A stretch of 64,000 nt of DNA from Apiospora phragmitis. Lineage: Eukaryota > Ascomycota > Sordariomycetes > Amphisphaeriales > Apiosporaceae. The notes under the pieces were generated by a model. The model did not search any database and had not been told where the DNA came from. It worked only from the letters and a program-made list of their open reading frames with translations. The stretch spans positions 6,944,001 through 7,008,000 of the forward strand of contig JAQQWL010000011.1 of the NCBI GenBank assembly GCA_038363925.1, written 5' to 3'. Each line of letters begins with the position of its first letter. The stretch's first letter is position 1. The position numbers and the translations under genes are program-made. Positions 1 to 10,482 of this stretch are shown here, in pieces.

Positions 1-622
1 CCACCAAGGGCCTCGTCATCGGCGTCCCCGCCGCCTTTTCGGGCGCCTGCAGCCAGCAGCACGTCCCCGGCTACATCCGCCACCCCAAGACCAAGGAGAT
101 CCTCGGCCTGGGCGGCAAGGTCGTCGTTGTCAGCGTCAACGACGCCTTCGTGTGAGTACTAACTAACGATCGGCTCGCTACTATTATATCACCAACCCAA
201 GGAGCAAACGAAAACTGACGATATCACTCCCCAAACAGCATGAACGCATGGCACGAGCAGATGGATCCCATCAAGGAGTCTGGTGTAAGTTCATGTTGTT
301 CCGTGCGCTGATCATACCTTTCTTCATCGTCATGCTAATCCAACCCGCCCATTTTCCATAGATCCGCTTCCTGGGCGACCCTACAGGTGACTTCACTCGC
401 GCTCTGGACTTGGGCTTCGACGCTCCCGCCATCTTTGGTGGCATGCGTGGTAAGCGATACGCCTTGGCCATTGAGGATGGCAAGGTCAAGGAGGCCCACG
501 TCGAGCCCGACAACACCGGAACCAATGGTAACATATCACTTCCTCGGTATTACACCGTAATTAGAAAATGGGTTTGCTAATGTTGAGTTGTAGTTTCCCT
601 GGCGGAGAAGGTTCTGGGCTGA
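1..622 (+). CDS. Peroxiredoxin 5 / PMP20-type thiol peroxidase, 5' end missing
   Basis: This atypical thiol peroxidase of the AHP1/PMP20/Asp f 3 family reduces hydroperoxides through a peroxidatic cysteine and usually acts in cytosol or peroxisome. The window opens inside the gene. The sequence shows the active-site stretch PAAFSGACSQQHVPGY with the conserved Cys, then GKVVVVSVNDAFVMNAW, the G-DPTGDFTRALDLGFDAP region and a final VSLAEKVLG. I read four exons: 3-151, 239-284, 362-527 and 594-622, with GT-AG introns at 152-238, 285-361 and 528-593 and a TGA stop at 620-622. The phases agree across all junctions. The C-terminus does not end in a clear SKL-type peroxisomal signal, so cytosol is more likely. 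The start codon and first exon lie left of the window. Family assignment is very secure; the subcellular site is inference. Confidence 0.95.
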
Positions 623-1317
623 TTTAGTCAATCAAGCCCACAAAGAGCATAGATTACAGTGTAAAATGAGAAGCAACGCATGCAAATGAGATTTCTATCA
701 TGAAGCCATCCCCAGCTGGCAAAGCTGCATGCTACCGGTCAAGTGTGAAAATGCGCACATAGTACAGGAAGCGAATGATAGCTACAACGCCCAGGACGCC
801 CATAATTCTCCGTAACCCCGCTAAACCCATGTGCGAACCTTGCATGCTCATGAGTTGCTCACTCAAACATGTAGGGGACTTCGATGCCTGAACAAAATCT
901 ATCATGGCCCGCTACCAATGTATGCTCCCCCAGCTAAGGAGCCTTGCCCGCTACAGGCATAGTCAATTCGAGATCCTCCGTTTCGAGGCGTTTCTAGCAG
1001 TGTGTTATGTTCTGGCCAGGCTTTACTGTCGTCCACCTTGCCCATTTTTCAGATCAACATTGAAAGTCCACCGGCCTGAGGGGCATGGAAAGTTAGTGCA
1101 CATGAGCATAAGTTATTGGGCGGAGCGATTTATCAATGCACTGGCACTGGCTACAACAGTTGACAATTACGCCAAGGGAGGAGCGGAAGACAGCAGAAGA
1201 TAGGGGGAACCATACAAAAGAAAACCATCAAATTTCTATCAAAGCACAGGAGGTAAGGGAGGGGTAGTCGAAAATGACTGAACGAAATTCGAATCGCCTG
1301 GAGCACTTTCTCCCAGC
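623..1317. other. Intergenic region between convergent genes
   Basis: This is the shared 3' flank of the peroxiredoxin and the RBR ligase, which point toward each other. I see only short unconserved reading frames. If the ligase has a last intron (a GTATGT donor lies just before its apparent stop), a tiny final exon would fall at about 1,250. Confidence 0.6.
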
Positions 1318-3091
1318 TCATAGTTTGTTTGGCGACATACCATTGGCGAGGTTTTCTGCTGTATCCTGCAGGCAGAATTAATCTGCGCTTGTTGCAGTAC
1401 GAAGTCTTGTCCATGATATCGACCTTCAACTTGGAGTCGGCCAGTTCCGAGATGGGCTTCTCGAACATCTCGGACAGGTTCTCCACCGCGAGCTCAAGGT
1501 CTTTCTGGTTATCCTCGAATATCTCTGTAAGGTTATTCCGGGCTAGGTAGAAAGCAAAGGCGTACGTCCACTTAAGAGTCTGACGACACGTCTGCAGCGC
1601 TTGGGATGCCGAGTTGAGGTACTGGACTTCGATCCAAGACATGCCCGAGGCGGACTGAAGCTGCACCATCTTCTTCTCCGTCTTGGTATACATGTCCTTG
1701 TCCAAGCGTGCGGATTGCTCGTGATTGGCGTACCGGTTGTAGTAATGCAGATAGCGCTCGAGAGACACACGCGACTTAGCCTGGGCATCGCGAGCGTCCG
1801 TTCCGCTCTTCTCTTCGAACCGGTTGCAGTTGTACCAGCTCGTTCCGTGTTCTGACCACAGGCCCATGCACATCCAGCAGAACTCGTGTTTGCACTTGCG
1901 GCAAGTCATGTGGTTGCATCCGCCGTTCTTCTCTATAGTCGAATTGCACTTGGGACACTCTTTCGTGTTAGCGGAGATCCAATTTGCCGTTTTCGCTATC
2001 GTCTGCACATTTCTTGAGCCAGCGCTTCACCAACTCGCAAGGGGCAGGCTGGTGATCGCTCAAGATGCATCCGAAACAGAACCGGTATCCACACGCGCAT
2101 GCTACGGTCGGCACCACTTTGTCGAGTTCCTTCTTCTTGATGCCGCATTCGACCGCATTTTCGCAATCGGGGGCGGGGCACCACTTCAACGTGTCTTTGT
2201 CCTCCACGTAAGTCCGGTTCAGTAACTCCTGGTACCTATCCGAGAGTTCTGGCGTGACAAGCAGATCAAGAGATCGAGCGTCGATGATTCGCGAACATCC
2301 CTCAGCAGGACACTGGATTCGAGCGGCCTCACCCTCTTCCCGGATTTTCTGAGTCAAGTAATGGCGGTAGCAGTTCACGCAGTACCTATGCCCACACTTC
2401 ATAGCAAAGCTCTTCAGCCCTTCGTCGTCGTCGCAGCAAATGTCGCACATGAATCCATCCAGAGTTTCGAGTTGCGGGGGGTTTGCAACACTTGTTACAA
2501 TGCCAGCTGCTTCGACTACCTTATCCGAGTTGTCCATGAAGTCTTCGATTAGGCGCTCCTTGTTCCAGCGGAAGTGTCGGAGCAGGATGGCGGCATCCTC
2601 TTTGGACATCTCCAGGATCATGTTGACCTCGTTCATCATGTCCTCTTGTTGCTGTTGGATGTCGCCCGGACTATAAACTTTGAAGCCGATATCGTAGGCG
2701 ACTGGTGTCTTCTGCTTCTGCAGTCCTAGATCCGGTTCGTCATCGGGATCCTCGTCGAAAGCGTCATCGAATTCTGTAAACCGAAGTCATTAGTCATCGT
2801 GGTTAGAAGTATGCAAAGAATACGACACGGTTGCTGCATTCAAGTATGCGGAACCAGTTGGGAAGGCCCTCTCGTTGGACACCCAAACAAGGACGGGTCT
2901 ACCGGCAGCGGGCAGCGACGGGGAAATGAGATGGAACAGAGCAAGGGGTGCACAACGAACAAAGCGAAAGAAAGGAGGGATAAAAAATGATGCTTACCAT
3001 CGCCATTTGACATATCATCGTTTTCGCTGTCGTCGAGCATGATATCGTCATCACTACTGAGAGTGGACAGAAAGTCTTCGTCGGAGTCCAT
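1318..3091 (-). CDS. Ariadne-type RBR E3 ubiquitin ligase, with two apparent single-base frame breaks
   Basis: RBR ligases take ubiquitin from an E2 onto a RING2 cysteine and pass it to substrates. Exon 1 (3091-2998) encodes an acidic N-terminus. Exon 2 starts at 2773 and gives the Ariadne UBA-like segment (VYSPGDIQ, then EVNMILEMSKEDAAILLRHF). Next come RING1 (about residues 141-190), the IBR (about 210-275) and RING2 (about 303-335), with the presumed catalytic Cys in GGCNHMTC. A helical Ariadne domain follows, running to KTSYCNKRRLIL. The reading frame breaks at the T-run 1990-1993 (between IBR and RING2) and again near 1371-1372. Removing one base at each place gives 516 codons ending at 1318, close to the usual fungal length. 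The end may instead be spliced, since GTATGT follows ENLANG. The frame breaks look like assembly errors, but a pseudogene is possible. Confidence 0.88.
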
Positions 3092-5454
3092 ACCGGTGGC
3101 TGGAGTGGGTGGTGCAGGGTCTGGGTTCTGGTGCTTGAGTGTAGCAGCCCGCCTTTTGTTGTTTGGCGCCGACGAGGAAGATGAGTCTATTATCTTGGCC
3201 TCCGCCGCCTTCCGTTTCCTCGTGATGGGAGGAATCTTGTCGGCGGTACAGGGTGGTGGTCTCACAGGAAGATGCCCGTCAGCAAGCGACGAGCAAATAC
3301 CGTGAAGACAACCGGCGGAATGGAAGGGTCGGGTTGTTGGTTGAGAGGATGGGCTGAGTTGGGTTTGAGTTTGTAAGAGGAAGACAAATTGGCGAAGAAG
3401 CCTGAAACTCGAGGGTTTTTGCGAGTAACAGGATTTGTAACGCTGCAGAAAGCGGAAAGGGAGCGTGTGATGGAGGATGGATGGTGAGATAGGATGCGAT
3501 GGATGCGTCACCGGAGTTGATGGTTACCTGACCTTAGAACGATAGTGCTGATAGGCAACCTGGCGCTAGGTGGCTACCGCCTGGAGCGGCTCAGGTGCAG
3601 GTGGGCTTTGGCCGCCTTTGCCAGGGAGGGGCAAACTTCTGTCAGCACCAGAACCGTAGCCCTCCGGAACCCAACGCGGCACAGGTTAGCTTAGGTAATC
3701 ACTCGGCTGGTACATGTAGGTGACCTTTGGGCTACCTAAAGTACCTGAAAAGCACGTATCAGATTTTCAATTTGTTGATGTGTGTTTTGCATCGGAGTGC
3801 TGAGTGAGCAAGCAGGGCAGATCGAGCTACCACAGATCCCTTGTTTTCACCTGGCGTGCTGGATTAGTAAAGCAGGCAGCAGGTAAGCAGCAGGTGATGG
3901 CTGCTTGTAGCCAGCAATATCTGACGGGGGTGATGGACGCCGGCAGAATGGAGCAGGATGCTATCACGATTAGGCAGTCGCAGGCAGGCAGGCAGGGGCG
4001 ACAGGCCTTGTAATAGCATTTAACCCAAATGCCTGGTCACGAGTTCTGTAGGTATCTCCGTAAAGTGGTGCAAATCTTGAGGTACGTAAAGATTCCAGAT
4101 GGATCGATAAGTGGGTGTCTCCCGATGCCCTCCGAGGTTGGCTGAGTGGGGGGGAAGCGAAGACAGGACACAGTCGAATGAAACACCAAAACTCGAGTCA
4201 GCGTGCGGTATTGTTGTGTTTGATCGTTGGTTGCATTGAATGTTGCGTTGGTGACGAGTTTGAAGATCCGATACCAGGCGACCCGACCCGACTCTACATG
4301 TACGTAATGAGGTCGATTCGGTAGTCGGGTGGTAGACATCTGGTACATTAGGTACCTAGGTAACCTACAGCATCAATCTGAGAGTCCGTGCCCTCCATGT
4401 CGATCGCTGTGTGACCGCGGCGGGTGAAACTTGTGACTGGATAAGCCACAACCCCGTTGAAGCCGTTGTGGCTTATATAAAAGTAAAAACCCGCCTCCTT
4501 TGAGTAAACGTATTATATTCGTAGTTTGTACATCATAGAAGGCACATATAGTATGTACATGGCCAACTGTCTGTGATTTTCGTTAGGTCTGGGGCTGAGG
4601 CCTGGTTGGCTTTTGCGTGTATTTCAGGACATAATCAACTGGAGATGTCAGAATGTCTTCATGTGTTCTCTTCTTGGATTTGTGTAGGTCAGCTGCTTTG
4701 GGGTGTTATTCCCTTGAAGGCTGATTCACAGACCCGGCTGGAGCAGTATGTGACGTTGTTCAACCATAATCTGCGATACAGAGAACAGCTTTGAGTGCCC
4801 TGGAGACCGCTGTCCTCTCTTCTGATGGTTCTTGGGGGGAGGGGGGGCTTACTTAGATCTTCGTTTACACTGCAAACCGTGGATTTTGTCGGGGGTAAAT
4901 CTGGGATGAGTAGCCTCCAATGTTCTGTGGGGTTTGGCTTGGCAAAAAGTAAGAGGGACTGAAAAGGAGAGGTAAATCACCATGGAAACCAATTTGCTGA
5001 TCAAGGAGGGAGCGCAGGTTCTAGAGCGGAGGTGGCAACTCGCTCTTTGTGAGTCTTTTGATTCTGCTGGGCTGACCTGCTATGAATCGGAAAATAAAAT
5101 GAAAGAGAAAAAGGAAAGAAAAAAGTCCGGACAGGTGACTTGGCAGTCAAGGTACATGCTTATTCATTGCTAAAGAACGCTCAACAACTTTCAACTGCAG
5201 CCCCTGGCTTTAACAAGTCAACATAGTGTGCAACACAAGGTGGACATGATAACATCTTGGTATTTGAATACGAAGATAGCAACTAATGTGAGCTTGTCTG
5301 TATCAAAGTCGTAGATGTATAGACACACACTCCAAGCCGACAACGAAGATTATCCTTTTATAAAGGCATCCACATTATGGATAGACTTTAATTCAACCGG
5401 TTCATTACCACCGAATTAACAACCCCTTGAGCCACTGCCCAAAAATTGTGTTTT
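3092..5454. other. Intergenic region, 2.4 kb
   Basis: This lies upstream of the RBR ligase and downstream of the transporter. The first 450 bases are the probable ligase promoter and leader. A GCAGG/CAG-rich microsatellite lies at about 3,870-3,996. Short palindromic TAGGTA/ACCTA motifs occur near 3,690-3,740 and 4,349-4,367, a motif common in Sordariomycete intergenic DNA. The reading frames at 3,804-4,013, 4,573-4,794 and 4,982-5,173 show no recognisable protein features. Confidence 0.6.
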
Positions 5455-7368
5455 CTAAACCTGGTGGTGAGCAACGGTCGATCCGCCCTTGGGCTCGTCG
5501 TGCTCAATATCGTGGACGACCTTCTCGACGGCCTCGGTCTGCTGGGCCACAAGTGCGTCGGATTCGAACACTGTGAGAGTGTTGTGTTAGTATGGCCACC
5601 ATGAAATCAATAATGGTAGAAGGGGTATGGACATACAGAAGGCAAGTTCCTCGAGAGTCCGGCCGTAAGTCTCGGGGTAGAACAGGAAGATGAAGATGTT
5701 CTCGAATGCGAGCCAGCCAGTATAAGCTGCCATGAACTTCCAGCCGATGGCATCCATGGCAAGCGGGTTGACATAGGTAGAGAAGAAGCCACCAAGTTTG
5801 CCGAAGACCTGCTGGACACCGATACCGCGAGACCGGGTAGCATAGGGCCAAATTTCCACGAGGTAAGCTGCAAGGACTGTTAGCATAGACCAAGCTTCGT
5901 TGGAAATAGGAAGACTTACTGTAGGTCAACGAGTTATTACCGATGTTGTAGGTAGGCGAGTAAGCAAAGTACCAGACCAACGCAGAGATCTGCGCGGCGT
6001 GGTTGGTAAACCCTTTATCGGAGGCTTCTTGCAGCTTCTCGAACGAGACAGTCATGGCCAAGAAGACAAGCAACATGGAAACTGAGGAAAGCAAGAACAT
6101 GAAGCGTCTACGGAACCTCGCAACGAAGACGGCGATGATGGTGGCGTTGGCAAGACTCCAGCACTGGTTGGCGATGTTGATTCTGCTTTTGGCGAATTTG
6201 GATGTGTAGCCCATTTTCTCGAATAAGACGTTGGAGTAGTATGAAAGCAGCGTGTTGCCAGACATCTGGGTGAAGAGACCGATGAACACAGAGAGGAACA
6301 CGCGGCGTCGCATACCGGCGGTGGCGAAAAGCTGGGCCCAAGACTGTTTGCTATTCTCCATCTCAAGCTTGATCGTCGTCTTGATCTGAGCTATCTCGGC
6401 CTGGACAAGTTCAGAGTGAACGTCGCCCTCGGCGTGATACTTGGCAAGGATGGCCAACGCTTCATCGTCTCGGTCCTTGCTGACGAGATATCGAGGACTC
6501 TCGGGAAGTAGACTTGACACCAGTCAGCACTCGAAAGCGGAGGCGCATCGCAGGTTGACTTACAAGACAGTGCAGATCTGGAGGAGAGAAGGGACGATCT
6601 GCAATAACGATGGTAACCGCCAACTCCAATCGCCGACAATCTCGACGGTTCCAATGGTGATTGCCGCAGCGACAATAGCACCGAGGAAGTATGATGCGTT
6701 GAAGAAAGCAGTCAGAGTAGGACGCTCTTTAGGGTGACCAAGCTCTCCGATGAGAGACGAACCGGAGATGATGCAGAAGAGGATACCGAAACCGAGGATC
6801 ATACGGGCGATGATGTACATGGCGACTGCAAGAAGACGTGCGTTAGATCGCGGCTTGTTCCCTTAGGGTCAGGCCAGGGATCATCCCTACCGTGTTGAGC
6901 GAACCCCTGGAGAAGAGCTCCAACAGCTTGGATCAAGGAACCTATCATGATCGACCATCGTCTACCCAAGCGCTGTGCGAGCCATGGGGCTACTGGAACC
7001 GCGAGGATGGACCCGAGTTGGTAACAAGCGTTGACAAACCCCAGAATATCGGGCTTGATAGCGGGCTTTCCCTTATCATCCATGTGTCCCTCGCCGAAAT
7101 CTGAGGACTGTCAGCAATCACGCAACTAGCAGGAGGCACCGCTTCATGCGGCATGGGCTGTATGTACAGGTGTTGAAGGGAGGAGAGAATTGCAGCGCGT
7201 TGATGAGTTGGGAGTCGAAACCCGACGTCATCTCAACACCCATACAACATATAAAGAGCCAGAGGTATAGAATTCGCAAATTGGGCTTCTTGTACCATGG
7301 CGTCTTATCCCCGCGACGATGGTCGCGATGAGGGGATCAGCCCCATGCCCCTTGTTGAGAACAGCCAT
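5455..7368 (-). CDS. MFS sugar transporter (fungal lactose permease/hexose transporter group), one frame break near the N-terminus
   Basis: This is a 12-helix plasma-membrane sugar/H+ symporter of the MFS sugar transporter family. I read six exons: 7368-7168, 7100-6891, 6825-6564, 6512-5920, 5867-5637 and 5570-5455, all with GT-AG introns. Family signatures appear in order: GFDSQLINAL in helix 1, RLGRR in loop 2-3, PESPRYLVSKDRDDEAL before the central loop, QMSGNTLLSYYSN in helix 7, YLVEIWPYATRSRGIG, and YPETYGRTLEELAF after helix 12. The cytosolic tail ends in HHQV. The start MAVLNKGHGADPLIATIVAG fits the family. It connects in frame to TPWYKKPNLR only if one G is added to the four-base run (CCCC on the + strand) at about 7309-7312. 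With that base the model is exactly 538 codons (537 aa). The substrate cannot be told from sequence. Confidence 0.92.
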
Positions 7369-9389
7369 TATCGTGTCAACGCTTGGTATGTTGTTTGAGC
7401 GGTGCTCCAGGAGGTATACGAGAGACGGGAGTATCAGACGACACTACAGAAGGAAGATATGGAGCGAACCATCGCGCTTGTTATGTATAAAGTCAGTAGC
7501 CGCTGGAATGCCGAATAGCCATGGTCTCGGACTCAGCAGCTCATACGATAGGTGCCTATCGAGACTCTGTCTTACCCCTGCTGTCTTGCCAAGACATGCA
7601 GAAGTAAATCTATACGTTTTCCCCGTGAATAGGACTGCTGCCCCATGGGCGGCGGGAAGGTTGATTGGCTCCGAGTGACCGGGTAAATTGAAGGGCGGGC
7701 CGTCAGCCGACACCGCAATCTGGGGTTCCAACATGGAGAATGAGTGGAAGGAATCGTCTGGAATAAGCAGGTAAAGTAGGAATAGTCAACCAAGTCAAGT
7801 CCTAGAAGATAACTTTTATCGCAAACGGGCACTCGGCCAAATCAAAGCAAAGAAAATCATAACCTTCTCCCGTGATGTTGGCAGTGCTGTTGATCGGAGC
7901 TTTCTAGGTGGCTGAGAAGCTCCCGGCTTGGCTGGGCGTTGTCCCAATCGGGCTCAATTATGTATGCTGGACTGCCAAGGGCGTTCATGGATCTGCTAGC
8001 TCCCTTGCATAGAAAGCATGCAGAACGATCATCCTCCGACCAACGATGCTGGAATGAGCTGTTGTCAGCCGCGCAAAAAGTAGATTGTACCAATCAATTA
8101 TATATCGCCTGCCACTCCTTTTGCCTGGTCATTGCGACCGGGATGGCTACCGACTGGGCGGTGAGGCGACAAAGTTGTTGTAGTACACCTTCTGTCAAGA
8201 GACCTCGCAAATGCCCGTACCTTGGCACCTGCGTGTTGGAAGAGATGCTGCGAGGTGAATGCTATAACGGGTATATGTGCCGCAAGGTGTTTACACGATG
8301 CTCCGGTAAGATATGTCCATTATAGGCTAAGTGCGTTCCGTTCAAGCGAGATCAGCTAATTTGACGGCTACAGTACCTTGCTGCAAGGGACTAGCCCAAT
8401 GTCGGTCGAGATTTGGCGCTGGCGACACATCTGGGCTTGCCAATGAAAGGTCGGCTTGCCGGCGCCAACGATGGTGATAGTTCAAGGGCCGAAATGGTGG
8501 CACAGGAGCCAGAAACGCGGCATCGGTGAGAATGGTCGGGCCAGACCAAGCTCGGGTTGAGAGGCGTCGGGTCAGAAGGTCGGGTCAAACAGGCAACGGA
8601 TAAGACAGGGCTCGAATCCGTGAGATGTCAAAAGGGGGATGGCTCCCGAGTTGCCGTCTTTGGAACACACAGGCGGATCCTTCGCCATGGCCAAGAAAAC
8701 CAGACGGAACAGCCGGGCGAAGACGATGAGCAGCAGCAAGGAGGCTCAGCCCGAGGTTTCCGTTATCTAGTATTCGAACTGGCTTACCTCTCTGCTTTTT
8801 ACGTCGTCGGTCCTAAACTTCCCAAAGAAATATCTTCGTTCCTCCGTAACACTGTTCCGTTCAATCCTCAAGGCTCAAGGCATGTTATGTTTCTCAAGTC
8901 TTAACGACACAGGCCCGCAGGCAGGGTCGCGGCCTGAGGTGGGATCCGTATTCTCGCTGCAGTAGTGGTGCTACGTTGCGAGGTGGTATTGATTGGGAAC
9001 GACGCCCGCCCTGTCGTGTGGTTTAACCTTTAGTGTGTGGTGTCATCTTAGGATTCTGTGACCACTAATGGAGAATGAAAACGGATGGGTGAGCTAGAAC
9101 ATATGATCTTCAATCCGGGGTATTCTATTTCTCGTTATGATTGGCTTGGTTTCAGTAGCCCAGTCCCCGCCAATGTCGCTAATTTTCCGTTTTTCCCCTC
9201 TTTTCCCCAGCTCCTGTCAGCCTGTGATCGGATTTTACCCCCAACCACGTGAAAAAAAAAGTACGCCTTCAGACAGCGCCAACATATGCATCCAGACCTC
9301 CCGAAGAAGGATTTCAACCTTGCACAAATTACTAAACCCCCTTCGGCCATTTCAGAGGTTGCATCCGTCAACCTCGCCAGTCAAGGAGG
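7369..9389. other. Divergent intergenic region, 2.0 kb
   Basis: This region separates the start codons of the transporter (-) and the methyltransferase (+), so it must hold both promoters. Several reading frames of 60-130 codons (for example 7,939-8,325 and 8,557-8,904) show no conserved motif. A 28-codon frame with a good start context lies at 8,687-8,770. I identify no regulatory site with confidence. Confidence 0.55.
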
Positions 9390-10211
9390 ATGGGCAGCAT
9401 TGCAGTAGAGCAATATCCCTTCTCCTCGGAGCCGGTTGAGCTGAGGTCCACTTATCAAATCCCTCAGTCCGCCTCAACCAAGATCCCCTTGGTCATCGTC
9501 GAGACGGCCTGCCGAGCTGAGAATCTTACCCTGACCACATGGTCCTCGTCGGTGGTCATCTCGAATACCCTGCACAAGCTAGGAGTTCCTCTTGCCCAGC
9601 TGCGCGCCGACGCTTCCCAGGAAACCAAGACTGCTGTTGCTACTCCTCCCGGTGCCCACCATGGCTACAAAATCCTGGAACTGGGCGCAGGTACAGGTCT
9701 CACGGGCCTGAGCGCTGCCTGCATATGGGGCTCGCGTGCTTTGCTAACGGACCTGCCCACGATAGTGCCTGGACTGCAGGCCAACATCGATGCCAACTCG
9801 TCCCTCTTCCAAGCCCAAGGCGCTGGCGCTGGATGCGGTACCCTTGATTGGAATGCCCCTTCCGACCTTTTCATCTACGACCCAGCCTCGTCGTCTGAGG
9901 TCAAGGTCGGCATCACCGAGGATAACAAGTTCCCTATTGTTATGGCTGCGGATACCATGTACACTGAGGACCACCCGGAGCTCCTGACCTGCACTATTGC
10001 GACTTGTTTGTCTCGTAGCAAAGACGCCAGAGCCATAACCTGCTGGCCACAACGCGTCTGTTATCTAGAGCCTCTGCGTGAGTTCTGGCGCTTGATGGAA
10101 GAACGGGGCTTAGTAGTCGCCCAAGAAGGCCAAGAGTACGCCGATTTCGAGGGCCTGGACGATGAGCCATTACATGAATGGAGCGTGTGGAGGTGGAAAG
10201 ACCTTCAATAG
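9390..10211 (+). CDS. Seven-beta-strand methyltransferase, family 16 (Rrg1/EFM-like protein methyltransferase)
   Basis: This is a SAM-dependent methyltransferase of the METTL21/family-16 group, whose members mostly methylate lysines on proteins such as elongation factors and chaperones. The 273-residue frame is intronless and begins at the first ATG after a pyrimidine-rich leader. It shows the family's LTLTTWSSSVVIS stretch (about 47-58), motif I ILELGAGTGLTG (about 95-106), a post-I LLTDLP (118-123) and AADTMYTEDHPELL (about 186-199). The last corresponds to the D-x-x-Y-like catalytic-side motif of the group. The C-terminal EWSVWRW fits fungal homologues. It stands head-to-head with the transporter and tail-to-tail with EXO1, so nothing in the context specifies a substrate. 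No frame break is seen. Confidence 0.85.
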   Translation: MGSIAVEQYPFSSEPVELRSTYQIPQSASTKIPLVIVETACRAENLTLTTWSSSVVISNTLHKLGVPLAQLRADASQETKTAVATPPGAHHGYKILELGAGTGLTGLSAACIWGSRALLTDLPTIVPGLQANIDANSSLFQAQGAGAGCGTLDWNAPSDLFIYDPASSSEVKVGITEDNKFPIVMAADTMYTEDHPELLTCTIATCLSRSKDARAITCWPQRVCYLEPLREFWRLMEERGLVVAQEGQEYADFEGLDDEPLHEWSVWRWKDLQ

Positions 10212-10482
10212 CCCATTGGGCATTTTTTGGACAAGCATGGGTATAACCATATATATGACAATATAGAGAGGCTGCTGACTTCTCTAACAACAAGACCCTC
10301 ATTTAATGCACGCGACACGCCCCATGCGCGGGTGGTCAAATACAAAAATAAGAAACAAGCCCATACCCCCATGTGAATCCGAACCGAACTCCTAGGCTAT
10401 GCATATCACAACCATGTATATACGGTCCACACGCCAAACTCCAGCCAAATACGATGGCATGCTTGCTATAGAATGTCGCTAT

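Noticed and set aside
8687..8770. 28-codon frame with good start context encoding a basic peptide beginning MAKKTRRNSRAK
   Set aside because: It is too short, I found no splice site that extends it, and I recognise no homologue.
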